Below the pieces are notes generated by a model. It was given only the letters and a program-made list of their open reading frames with translations, was not told the origin of the DNA and ran no database searches. Of a stretch of 64,000 nt of DNA, positions 11,793 to 19,240 are shown in pieces. The position numbers were made by a program, and so were the translations under genes. The DNA is from PALSA-1440 sp050011195 (lineage in GTDB: Bacteria; Verrucomicrobiota; Verrucomicrobiia; Limisphaerales; UBA8199), in assembly GCA_050011195.1 (NCBI GenBank), contig JBEKJO010000013.1:1-64000 (forward strand). The letters are read 5' to 3'. Within the stretch, counting starts at the first letter, position 1. Every line of letters begins with the position of its first letter.

Positions 11793-12068
11793 ATGAATCG
11801 GTTGCAGTTCCGGCCGAATCCCGGCATGTCTGAGGCGCCTGACTTGGTCTTGATCGGCTTCGGCATGAACGACCACAACCGGGAGGGGTTTGGCTTGCCA
11901 TTAGAGGCGTTTGCCAGAAACTTGCGGACGATGATTGACCGGATTCGGGCCGACACCGATGCGGAGATAATCACCCCCATGATTATGATTACGGGGACTG
12001 GCTTTATTTTCAGGCGTTGGCAGCGATCGGGTTGTAACCAACGTCGTTCATTGAAAAATGAGCACTGA
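11793..12068 (+). pseudogene. SGNH/GDSL hydrolase fragment
   Basis: The frame opens with an internal piece of an SGNH hydrolase: PDLVLIGFGMNDHN is the block III G.ND motif, followed by the typical FARNLRTMIDRIR helix. The N-terminal GDS block and the C-terminal catalytic Asp-His block are absent. After about residue 65 the reading becomes unlike the family, while the next frame gives HDYDYGDWLYFQALAAIG, which suggests a frameshift near 11970. I read this as a decayed carbohydrate-esterase-like gene. Confidence 0.55.
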
Positions 12069-12258
12069 GGAGCGGCTTTGGCGCAGGCCCGAGGCAGCCA
12101 AGAAGAACCAAGGACTGGGCAACCAAGGTCCAGCAGACTTTGCAGACCCAAGAACCCTCCGCTGCACCCTCACCGACTTCCGAGAAAGCCCGAAGCAGAA
12201 TAGGATCCCGCAAGATCCGTATTGCCGACCAGGGTCCGGTGGCGCGATGATCGGCCCT

Positions 12259-12558
12259 ATGAACGCCAAATCTCTCACGGTGGTTGCGCAGATCAAAGCC
12301 AAGCCGGGGAAGGAAAGCCAGGTCCGGCAGGAATTGCTGTCGCTGGTCACCCCGAGCCGCAAGGATGCCGGGTGCCTGAATTACGACTTGCACCAAGCGC
12401 TGGATAATCCCGCGCTGTTCTTGTTCCACGAGAACTGGACCAGCAAAGCCCATTTGGATCGGCATTTGCAGAAACCGGAGCTGCAGGCGGTCCTGGCCCG
12501 GGTCGGGCAACTGGTCGCCGCGCCGCCGCAGATTACGCTTTGGAAAAAGATTGGTTAA
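12259..12558 (+). CDS. Antibiotic biosynthesis monooxygenase (ABM) domain protein
   Basis: This 99-residue protein is a single ABM ferredoxin-like domain (PF03992). Members are small dimeric monooxygenases or quinol oxidases such as YgiN. Typical segments are VVAQIKAKPGKE at the start, a DAGCLNYDLHQ strand and a FHENWTSKAHLDRHLQKPEL helix. I favour the ATG at 12259. One at 12247 would add four residues, and the upstream open frame is not family-like. The substrate is unknown and the flanking genes do not suggest one. Confidence 0.85.
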   Translation: MNAKSLTVVAQIKAKPGKESQVRQELLSLVTPSRKDAGCLNYDLHQALDNPALFLFHENWTSKAHLDRHLQKPELQAVLARVGQLVAAPPQITLWKKIG

Positions 12559-12614
12559 AGCGGGGCAAGGCCGCCACCCTCAACTCCCAACCCTCAACCC
12601 TCAGCCAATAGCCA

Positions 12615-13208
12615 GTGTCCCCCGAGACCCATTTGCTGGCCAGTTGGATCATCGCTGCCAAGACGACGAATAACCCGCGCGATTGCACGCTCGTGACGCT
12701 GGCGGGCGTCTTGCCGGACGTCGATGGCCTTGGGCTGATCGTTGACTTGGCCGGCGGCCAGTTCGGCTGGAAATCAACGCAGCTTTACGCGCGCTACCAT
12801 CATTACCTCCTGCACGGAGCGTTCGGCGGAATCCTCATTGCCGTCTTGCTGGCCTGCTTTGCCCACCAACGCGGCCGCGTGGCGCTGCTCGCCTTGCTGG
12901 TCTTCCACTTGCATCTGCTGTGCGACTTCGTCGGCTCGCGCGGCCCCGCGCCCGAAGACCTCTGGCCCATCTTCTACTTCGGCCCGTTCGACAGAAACCC
13001 GATGTGGGTGTGGAAGGGGCAGTGGCGGCTCGATGGCTGGTTCAATCGCTACTTTACTGTGGCGCTATTCCTGTGGGCTCTGTGGCTGCCGGTATCGCTC
13101 GGTCATTCCGTCGTGGGCGTATTCAGCCGGCGCGCGGATCGGGTCTTTGTTGGCGTGCTGCGCAAGTGGCATGCGGCCTGGACGCAGAGACGTCAACGCC
13201 CGCCCTGA
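12615..13208 (+). CDS. Membrane-bound metal-dependent hydrolase (YdjM/DUF457-like)
   Basis: This 197-residue inner-membrane protein belongs to the YdjM-like 'metal-dependent hydrolase' group (PF04307). Conserved polar residues fit that family: H6 in the first segment, LPDVDG near residue 34, an RYHHYLLHG motif near 60 and an HLHLLCDF motif near 100. Hydrophobic segments are at about 70-82, 89-104 and 147-165. The start is a GTG at 12615. No reaction has been firmly shown for the family. The short upstream gap contains CAACCCTCAACCCTCA direct repeats. Confidence 0.75.
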   Translation: MSPETHLLASWIIAAKTTNNPRDCTLVTLAGVLPDVDGLGLIVDLAGGQFGWKSTQLYARYHHYLLHGAFGGILIAVLLACFAHQRGRVALLALLVFHLHLLCDFVGSRGPAPEDLWPIFYFGPFDRNPMWVWKGQWRLDGWFNRYFTVALFLWALWLPVSLGHSVVGVFSRRADRVFVGVLRKWHAAWTQRRQRPP

Positions 13209-13232
13209 ATCGTCCCGCCGGAATGACCGGCC

Positions 13233-14273
13233 CTATCTCCGCGCGCTGACCCGCAGGCCGAATTTCTCCGGTGCGTCGGCGAAAGACAGAATCCCCTTCT
13301 CCGCCGTGACGCCAAGGTAAGGGTCGTTCGTGATCAGAATATTGCCGTCCACGTCGAGATAGTCGCACAACTCGGCCAGATGCGCGGCGGCGCTGATCAG
13401 AATGCTGCTCTCGATCATGCAGCCCAGCATAGTCTTCAATCCCGCCTTGCGCGCCGCCTGGAGCGCGTCATAGCCGGCGCTGACGCCGCCGGTCTTGACC
13501 AGTTTCACGTTCACGCCATGAAAACACTCCGTCGCCTGCGCCACATCTTTGGCTAGGTGATACGATTCGTCGGCCAGGATCGGCAGGGGCGAGCGCTGCT
13601 TGAGCCAAATCCAGTCCTTGGCCGGCGTGGCCGCAGGCATGGGCTGCTCGACGAATTCGACGTGCCCGTCCTTGGCCAGCCACTCGATCATCTCCAGCGC
13701 CTGCTCCTTGGTCTTCCACCCCTCGTTGGCGTCCACCCGCACGGTCTTGGTCGGCGCCACTTCGCGCAACGCCTGCATGTTCACCTTGTCGTCGGCCACG
13801 CCAACCTTTACTTTCAAGACCGGGTATTGCTCCGCTTCCAGCACCTTCTTGCGAATCATGTCCGGCTGATCAATGCCGATGGTGAAAGAGGTGACGTGGT
13901 GGTTCTCCCGGAAGCCGAGTTCGAGAAAGTCGTAAACCGCCTTCTTCGCGCGTTTGGCCGCCCCGTCGAACAGGGCGATGTTGAGCGCGCACTTGGCCGA
14001 CATGTCATGCGGCGAAATCGTGTCCAGGTAGGTCATGCTTCCCTCGACATCATTGAACGACAGCCCACGCGCATCCACCTTTTTGAAGAAGGCCTGCACG
14101 GTATCCACGGATTCCTTGTAGCGCGCGGTCGGCGCCGCTTCGCCCAGGCCGACCGTGCCGTCAGCGCCGGTTAACTCAACGATGAGAGCCTTGAAAATGT
14201 TGGTCCCCGTGCCCCGGGCAATGGTCCAGGTGTGGGCAAGTTGGAGGTCCAGACGCTTGAAATTCAATTTCAC
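13233..14273 (-). CDS. Dipeptide epimerase (enolase superfamily)
   Basis: The product is a muconate-lactonizing-type enolase-superfamily enzyme, most like L-Ala-D/L-Glu epimerases that recycle murein peptides. The acid/base lysines are in LKVKVG (K154, K156). Metal ligands are D181 (DANEGW), E209 (VEQP) and D235 (ADES). The second-face lysine lies in VKLVKTGG. The C-terminal GCMIES and DVDGN motifs match dipeptide epimerases. Its 346 residues are normal for the family. Exact dipeptide specificity cannot be read from sequence. It is convergent with the preceding membrane hydrolase gene. Confidence 0.9.
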   Translation of the reverse strand: MKLNFKRLDLQLAHTWTIARGTGTNIFKALIVELTGADGTVGLGEAAPTARYKESVDTVQAFFKKVDARGLSFNDVEGSMTYLDTISPHDMSAKCALNIALFDGAAKRAKKAVYDFLELGFRENHHVTSFTIGIDQPDMIRKKVLEAEQYPVLKVKVGVADDKVNMQALREVAPTKTVRVDANEGWKTKEQALEMIEWLAKDGHVEFVEQPMPAATPAKDWIWLKQRSPLPILADESYHLAKDVAQATECFHGVNVKLVKTGGVSAGYDALQAARKAGLKTMLGCMIESSILISAAAHLAELCDYLDVDGNILITNDPYLGVTAEKGILSFADAPEKFGLRVSARR

Positions 14274-14381
14274 GGCGCAAACGAAACCCTAAACCGGCGC
14301 GGGAAGCAACAACATTGTTTTTGCAGGTGGCTACATAATTCCCATTGCATTTGAGGCCGTTCAGGGCAATTTGGAGTAAAC

Positions 14382-14843
14382 ATGGATCCTGAACCGAAAC
14401 CTGGTTTGGAAGGCGCATCGCCTGAGCGATCGGGCACATCTCAACCCGCGCGACGCGGCCGACGTGGCGGTCGTGGCCGCAGAGGGCGTGGCCCACGAGC
14501 GCCGCAAACCACCGCCCAGCAGCCGCCCTCACCCTCGGCAGAAACCGCTGAGCCGATGCAGCCCGTTGCCGAAGCTGTCCCGGTCGAACGGGAGACTTCC
14601 CCGCCACCAATCCGGGAGCGGCAACCCGCGCAACCAATGGCTGTCCAGGAAGCGATCGAGGAAGTCAACCATATCATCGAGACGCTCCGAGGCACCCTGA
14701 ACGACATGGAGGAAGTGCTGGAAACCCTCGAATTGGCCGAGCGGCAGAAGACAGCCGACGAGCAGGAAATCGAAACCCTGCGCCGCGGCTTGCGGCAATT
14801 GCACCGGCCACGAGAAGGCGGCCCACATCCGCCGCGGCACTGA
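14382..14843 (+). CDS. Basic/proline-rich protein with C-terminal coiled coil
   Basis: I do not recognise a family. The 153-residue product has an Arg/Gly-rich stretch (RRGRRGGRGRRGRG, residues about 24-37), a Pro/Glu-rich middle and a C-terminal helix of about 55 residues (AIEEVNHIIETLRGTLNDM and onward) predicted to be a coiled coil. The clear change of composition along the chain and the ATG-initiated frame support a real gene. RG-rich tails often bind nucleic acid, but that is only a guess here. Confidence 0.6.
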   Translation: MDPEPKPGLEGASPERSGTSQPARRGRRGGRGRRGRGPRAPQTTAQQPPSPSAETAEPMQPVAEAVPVERETSPPPIRERQPAQPMAVQEAIEEVNHIIETLRGTLNDMEEVLETLELAERQKTADEQEIETLRRGLRQLHRPREGGPHPPRH

Positions 14844-14879
14844 ACCACCTCAAATCAGGCATCCAGCTTGTTCCGCACA

Positions 14880-15242
14880 TCAGGCATCCCGATGAACGGT
14901 TTGCGGTGAAAAGGACGGCAGGCAAACTGCGATGTATTCAGCCCCTTCGGCTGCGGGACTGCTGTACTGGACCCATTCACCCGCGCGGACGATGATCCCT
15001 TGCCCAGCGCGCACGTCGATGGCGCCGCTGCGGTGGGTCACGCGCAGTTGGCCGCGCAGCACGATCGTGTATTCGTCGAACTCGGGCGTTTGCCCCGGTT
15101 CCCCCCAGCCGCCGGGACTCCGCATGTGGGCGATGCTCACCTGATGATCGCCGGAGTTTACCCGGCCAATGAACTCTTCAATGATCTTGGGCTTGTTTCC
15201 AGCCGCAGTAATGCGGGTTGGTGTTGGAATCAGTTTCGGCAT
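14880..15242 (-). CDS. Cupin domain protein
   Basis: This 120-residue single-domain cupin has the two typical blocks: an acidic first motif (EFDEYTIVLRGQLRVTH) and a second G...P-like block (VRAGQGIIVRAGEWVQYSSP). Cupins bind metals or small ligands. This one lacks some of the usual first-motif histidines, so catalysis is uncertain. I chose the ATG at 15242 because the 51 codons upstream overlap the divergent SMUG-like gene and do not look like a cupin. Confidence 0.85.
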   Translation of the reverse strand: MPKLIPTPTRITAAGNKPKIIEEFIGRVNSGDHQVSIAHMRSPGGWGEPGQTPEFDEYTIVLRGQLRVTHRSGAIDVRAGQGIIVRAGEWVQYSSPAAEGAEYIAVCLPSFSPQTVHRDA

Positions 15243-15261
15243 AGCCAAAGTTTGATTCAAA

Positions 15262-16035
15262 TTGAGGCGGCGCGCCACTATCTTCCGGCCCGTGGGCAAA
15301 CAGACCAGAAGCACACCGATCACCGAAGCGCTCCTCGCGGCAGCCCGGCGGTTGCGCGCGGAGACCGGCCGACTGAAATTCGGGGCGCCGGTCACATACG
15401 TCTATAACCCGTTGGTCTATGCCTGGGCGCCGCATGAGACCTATCTGCGAAAGTTCGGCGGCGCGCGCAGGCGCATCGTGTTCCTCGGCATGAACCCCGG
15501 GCCATTCGGAATGGCGCAGACCGGGGTGCCGTTCGGCGAAATCGCCGCTGTGCGTGACTGGCTGCAGATCGACGGGCCGGTCCGCAAGCCGAAGCGCGAG
15601 CATCCGCAGCGGGCGGTGTCAGGGTTTGGCTGCGCGCGCTCGGAGGTCAGCGGCAGGCGTCTATGGGGCCTGTTTGCGGAACGGTTTGGGACGCCGGAGC
15701 GATTCTTTGCGGAGCATATTGTGCTGAACTATTGCCCGCTGGCTTTCCTGGAGAGCAGCGGCCGCAACCGCACCCCCGATAAATTGCCGCCCCTTGACAG
15801 AGCAGCCCTGTTCGCCGTCTGCGACCGGCACTTGCGAGCCATCGTCGCGGCCCTTCAACCCGGATGGCTGGTTGGGGTCGGCGATTTTGCCGCGAAACGG
15901 GCGCAGCACGTCTTCCAAGACAGCCCCTTGAAACTTGGACGGATTCTGCACCCCAGCCCGGCCAGCCCGGCGGCGAACCTTAACTGGCAGGGCCTGGTCA
16001 CCCGGCAACTCGAAGAACTCGGCGTCTGGAGTTAG
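15262..16035 (+). CDS. SMUG1-like uracil-DNA glycosylase
   Basis: The product fits the single-strand-selective monofunctional uracil glycosylase branch of the UDG superfamily, which removes uracil and oxidised pyrimidines from DNA. Motif 1 is LGMNPGPFGMAQTGVPFG and the C-terminal motif is HPSPASPAAN, with a GVGDFAAKRA helix before it. The start is unclear: a TTG at 15262 gives 257 residues and a GTG at 15292 gives 247. The divergent cupin gene begins only 20 bases away, which favours the later start. Confidence 0.88.
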   Translation: MRRRATIFRPVGKQTRSTPITEALLAAARRLRAETGRLKFGAPVTYVYNPLVYAWAPHETYLRKFGGARRRIVFLGMNPGPFGMAQTGVPFGEIAAVRDWLQIDGPVRKPKREHPQRAVSGFGCARSEVSGRRLWGLFAERFGTPERFFAEHIVLNYCPLAFLESSGRNRTPDKLPPLDRAALFAVCDRHLRAIVAALQPGWLVGVGDFAAKRAQHVFQDSPLKLGRILHPSPASPAANLNWQGLVTRQLEELGVWS

Positions 16036-16036
16036 G

Positions 16037-16573
16037 TTACGGGCTTTCTTCCACGACGGTTCCGTCCGCCGCGATGAAGAGCTTCGGGTTGTGCGCCTCG
16101 TCTTTGAAGCTGACGATGTAAACCACGCGGTCGCCCCAGGTTTCCTTGTTGATGTAGGCCACATCGGCAGACGGCGCGCGCTCCGGGATCACTTTCATCA
16201 CCTTGGCCGGCACCTCGGCGGGCATGACCCGCGTGCCGTGCACTGCGCTGACGGCGACCGTGAGATCCGGATTGAGGACGCTGCCGTCCGGCGCAACGTA
16301 GAGGGGCGGGAAGACGTCCTTGTCCCGGAAGTAGATCTTATAGACCACGCGGCCCGCGCTGGTGTCCCTGACAGCATCGACCACTTCCGCCGGGCCGGCC
16401 TCGGCCAGGACCGTGCGCTGCACCACGGGCGGCAAGGCGCCGAATTTCGCGCCCGGCGAGGTGAGCGGCTTGTCATACGCGGTTTGGTGTCCCGCTTTCT
16501 GGCTCTTGTTAGACGTGGCGCACCCGGCCAGCAATAGCGCAACCAACACTGCTCCGAAGACATGCGATTTCAT
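16037..16573 (-). CDS. Lipoprotein with repeated PepSY-like halves
   Basis: The 178-residue product starts with a lipoprotein signal (MKSHVFGAVLVALLLAGC), with the lipobox cysteine at residue 18. It should be lipid-anchored and periplasmic. Two similar halves each contain a V.Y.I.F.D.....L.VA.DG pattern (VVYKIYFRDKD..LYVAPDGSV and VVYIVSFKDEA..LFIAADGTV), reminiscent of PepSY-like domains. The ATG at 16573 fits the signal peptide. It ends two bases from the convergent glycosylase stop. Function unknown. Confidence 0.75.
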   Translation of the reverse strand: MKSHVFGAVLVALLLAGCATSNKSQKAGHQTAYDKPLTSPGAKFGALPPVVQRTVLAEAGPAEVVDAVRDTSAGRVVYKIYFRDKDVFPPLYVAPDGSVLNPDLTVAVSAVHGTRVMPAEVPAKVMKVIPERAPSADVAYINKETWGDRVVYIVSFKDEAHNPKLFIAADGTVVEESP

Positions 16574-16776
16574 AAACGTGGAGGAATGTATCTGCCGGGC
16601 CGCGGATAGCAAGCGTTCGGACCCCCCCATTATGCAGGCCGAGCGAGCCTGGCCTCTGCGAAAGTGTTCGCACCCAAGCTCCGTTGCACCCCCTGTCGCT
16701 TAATCAGCTTGCCTTTGCTCTTCGTTTGTGCAAAATAATGCCCCGTGCGGGCGCATGGTGGCGCTCGTAAATAAAT

Positions 16777-16821
<45 letters not shown>

Positions 16822-17327
16822 TTGCTTGACTGTTTAGGCCAGTTTAAGAGAGTCGGAATGAGTCCGCAAACCTTGGTTGAAACTCACCTTGCCCTAAACT
16901 CAATTCACCCCAAATCCACCCAAAAAACATGACGCGGGATACAGTCGGGGATACAAAGGCGGGGCAGTTGAGTCCCGTCAATAGCTCCGCCCGGTCTGGC
17001 CCGTCCTGAAATCCGCTCCCCCTATTGCTCCCCGGCTTTTGGCCCTGCCACGATTCCCGCCCGGAGGGTGTCATCTATGCGGGCAGGTCGTCAAAGCTCG
17101 CCCTGGGGCAGCCTGTGAAGATTTCTGTTGCGCTCGCCCGGCGAAACTGCATAATCGGCCTCGCAGTCTGCGTGAACGGACTGCCGCCAGTTGTTTGAGC
17201 GGACCATCAATCCGCCGGCGTAACAAGCAAACAAAGTGCAGTTGCCAGTGATACCGAGTGGACGGGTGATGCCGTCGCGGGATAAGGTTCACGCCTTCAT
17301 TGACAACTGCATTTTTTGTGAAGCAAA
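16822..17327. other. Gene-free left end of the island
   Basis: About 500 bases show no credible gene on either strand; the short minus-strand frames have no domains. The stretch contains the left arm-type repeats (16937-16963) and presumably the promoter for the small plus-strand gene at 17328. Confidence 0.5.
16937..16963 (+). promoter_or_regulatory. Left integrase arm-type site (two GGATACA units)
   Basis: GGATACA occurs at 16937-16943 and 16949-16955. The second is part of the 15-base sequence GGATACAAAGGCGGG, which recurs exactly at 25833-25847 beside the integrase. Paired repeats at both ends, in the same orientation, are expected for the arm-binding domain of a tyrosine integrase. Confidence 0.6.
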
Positions 17328-17603
17328 ATGAACGAAGTAATCTGGAATGTGGGCAGCCTCACGGTCTTGCTCACGACTTATTCGCCACGAAGTCGTTATG
17401 GCATCCCGGTCCTCCGGGTCAGACACCCCAAAGGCGACTCAGACCTCGGGCCAACGGACCTGCTGCCGAAAGAAGGCCAGTCGAAAAGCCCGGCTGCAGT
17501 ACTCCTTCTGGCGATTCACGCCGCACACCCGCTGACGGGTAAAGCCTTGGAAGGGGCGCGCCAGTTCTTGCGGCAGTGGCCCGACGGTCCACAGCTGCCC
17601 TGA
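17328..17603 (+). CDS. Small unknown protein, only plus-strand gene of the island
   Basis: I do not recognise this 91-residue product. It has a structured-looking sequence with YGIPVLRVRHPKGDSDLGP and an Ala/Leu-rich helix (PAAVLLLAIHAAHP) and no signal peptide. It is transcribed toward the rest of the island and is followed 21 bases later by a strong terminator on its strand, which supports a real transcript. Position at the end of an element suggests an accessory (moron-like) gene, but that is inference. Confidence 0.5.
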   Translation: MNEVIWNVGSLTVLLTTYSPRSRYGIPVLRVRHPKGDSDLGPTDLLPKEGQSKSPAAVLLLAIHAAHPLTGKALEGARQFLRQWPDGPQLP

Positions 17604-17620
17604 CGAAGCTCAGTGGCCAC

Positions 17621-18106
17621 TCACGGCCCCGACCGGAGCCGGGGCCTTTTTCTTTCGACACCGCGCAGGCGGCGAAGCAGCCGAATGGCGGGCTTTGTTT
17701 GCAGCCGGAGTTCGCAGATTTCCTGCGCGCACAGCAGGATGATCTGCGGCTCTGAGACTCGCCCTAAAGCGGCCAACGTGGAAACTCGAGGCACGGGCTT
17801 TAACAAAAAGCCGTAGCGGTCGCCGTAGGGTTCAAGCAACTGCAAGGTGCGGACGCAAAGCGCATAATCCATTTTTTGCTGCATGCTCTGCCCGCGCAAA
17901 GTCTTGAACTGTTGCCAGTCGTGAGGATTCCATTTGAGCCGGCCGCTCGGGTGCGGTGAAAGCCGTTCTTCCGCCAGCGCGCGCGCCAGCTCGCGCTCTG
18001 CTTCCGCCCGGTCGCGCGTTTTCAGATTGACAGAGAGCTGTCCCCTTTGACTGCGACGGCGCAAATAAAAATTTGCGCCGGGGTGGGGCTGCTCGATCCA
18101 CGCCAA
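17621..18106 (-). CDS. Small basic protein resembling an integrase arm-binding domain
   Basis: The product is about 161 residues if a TTG at 18106 is used; upstream starts would overlap the preceding gene. The N-terminal segment NFYLRRRSQRGQLSVNLKTR followed by an Ala/Glu-rich helix resembles residues 47-78 of this island's own integrase (YFARLKVNGKLIRRSLKT, then a helix). That is the pattern of the AP2-like arm DNA-binding domain. No catalytic R/H/R/Y residues are present. It may bind the same arm sites. The start and the function are both uncertain. Confidence 0.5.
   Translation of the reverse strand: MAWIEQPHPGANFYLRRRSQRGQLSVNLKTRDRAEAERELARALAEERLSPHPSGRLKWNPHDWQQFKTLRGQSMQQKMDYALCVRTLQLLEPYGDRYGFLLKPVPRVSTLAALGRVSEPQIILLCAQEICELRLQTKPAIRLLRRLRGVERKRPRLRSGP
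17625..17655 (+). terminator. Rho-independent terminator
   Basis: GGCCCCG at 17625-17631 pairs with CGGGGCC at 17640-17646, followed by TTTTTCTTTC. It terminates the plus-strand gene ending at 17603 and overlaps the last codons of the opposing gene. Confidence 0.8.
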
Positions 18107-18113
18107 GCGGGCC

Positions 18114-18710
18114 TCACTTCGCGGCTGCCAGTTGAACCGCTTCGGCGTGCTTGTCGCAAATGGGCTGCGTGGTGGAGATGAAACTGGCGAGCCGGTCCGC
18201 AGTCCATCCTTGCATCGGGTCATCTTCCGTGAGTTGGTTAAAGAAGGCAAGAAAGCCCGATGCTTTGACCATTAGCTCACTCCACAAATTGACATCATGC
18301 GAAGATTGCTCTTCCAAGCGCCGGGGCACGTCTTGCGATTCTAACTTCACGAACAACAGCCGGCGCGCGTGCCCAGCGTCGCTCAAAGTTTCAAATGGCT
18401 TGTCACACTCCTTGGCCAACTTGACACACCATTGCGCCGCAATGTAGCTCATATCCGTCGGCAGTGCGGGCTTCATTCGTCGGAAGCTCTCGAAGGATAG
18501 CTGGTCCTTATTGACGGCCTCGTGGAGCTTCTGGCCTGCGCTTCTCAATAAGTTCAGCGCTTTTAGCTCAAATTTTCCAGCTTCCGTTGCGGCCTCTTTT
18601 GCTCCGGTCCAGTCCTCACTTGCGCCCTTTAACAGTTCAGTTCGCGCGGCATTGTCAAGTTTTTGTGCCCGCTCGTTATACGTTGCAATCGCCTGTTGTT
18701 TCTTCTTCAT
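18114..18710 (-). CDS. Unknown island protein, helical
   Basis: I do not recognise this 198-residue protein. It begins MKKKQQAIATYNERAQKL and reads as mostly alpha-helical, with a charged N-terminal helical region (ELKALNLLRSAGQKLHEAVN) and a Trp/Cys-containing middle (YIAAQWCVKLAKECDKPF). Similar short helical proteins next to RepA or capsid genes are common in integrated elements but are poorly characterised. It lies downstream of the capsid gene in the same leftward series. ATG start with good codon structure throughout. Confidence 0.6.
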   Translation of the reverse strand: MKKKQQAIATYNERAQKLDNAARTELLKGASEDWTGAKEAATEAGKFELKALNLLRSAGQKLHEAVNKDQLSFESFRRMKPALPTDMSYIAAQWCVKLAKECDKPFETLSDAGHARRLLFVKLESQDVPRRLEEQSSHDVNLWSELMVKASGFLAFFNQLTEDDPMQGWTADRLASFISTTQPICDKHAEAVQLAAAK

Positions 18711-18825
18711 ATTGTTTTCACTGTTGCGACTAAGTCAAAAAAAGGCCCGCCAGTTGTTAGCTGGCGGGGGTGTTATGCCGAACCCTGACGAAGGAAAGGG
18801 GTCCGCCCGCCACGGGTTTGAAATG

Positions 18826-19215
18826 TCAGCAGCGGCGGGCGGTTGCCGGGGCCGCGTGCGCGTGGCCCGGCGAAAGCGATAGTTGAGCAAGTAGGTCTCG
18901 AAAGCGAACGCCAACGGCCTGTAAATTCGCTTCGGCGTTCGCCTGGGCGACGCGCTCGGCGCGGACGCGGTCCTGTTCCAATTCAGCGGATACCTTGGCA
19001 ATGTTTTCAACCGTCGCCTCGACAACGCAAAGGGCCATGAGTAATCTTGCCGCAAGCTCCCCGTTCTTATGATCGGCTTTGGCGAGCGCCTTCAAAGTCG
19101 GCTCGGTGCCGATCTCGAAGATAGCGCCCTTATGAATGTGCTCAGGATGAAGCGCGTTTTCGACTTTGATCTTCCCGCCTACGTTGCGGAAGCTATGTGT
19201 TGCAATGAATTTCAT
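18826..19215 (-). CDS. Unknown island protein after the capsid gene
   Basis: The 129-residue product starts MKFIATHSFRNVGGKIKVEN. Its first 45 residues form a small beta-rich module with HPEHIHKGAIFEIGTEPTL, and a long amphipathic helix follows (AARLLMALCVVEATVENIAK onward). This arrangement is seen in small phage head or head-completion proteins, but I cannot assign it to a family. It begins 25 bases after the capsid stop, so co-expression is likely. I chose the ATG at 19215 over an upstream frame start. Confidence 0.55.
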   Translation of the reverse strand: MKFIATHSFRNVGGKIKVENALHPEHIHKGAIFEIGTEPTLKALAKADHKNGELAARLLMALCVVEATVENIAKVSAELEQDRVRAERVAQANAEANLQAVGVRFRDLLAQLSLSPGHAHAAPATARRC

Positions 19216-19240
19216 AAGGTGAAGCGTTATAGGTGATGCG

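Noticed and set aside
11543..12151. 202-residue minus-strand frame
   Set aside because: It reads antisense through the SGNH fragment and the candidate small RNA, and looks like no known protein.
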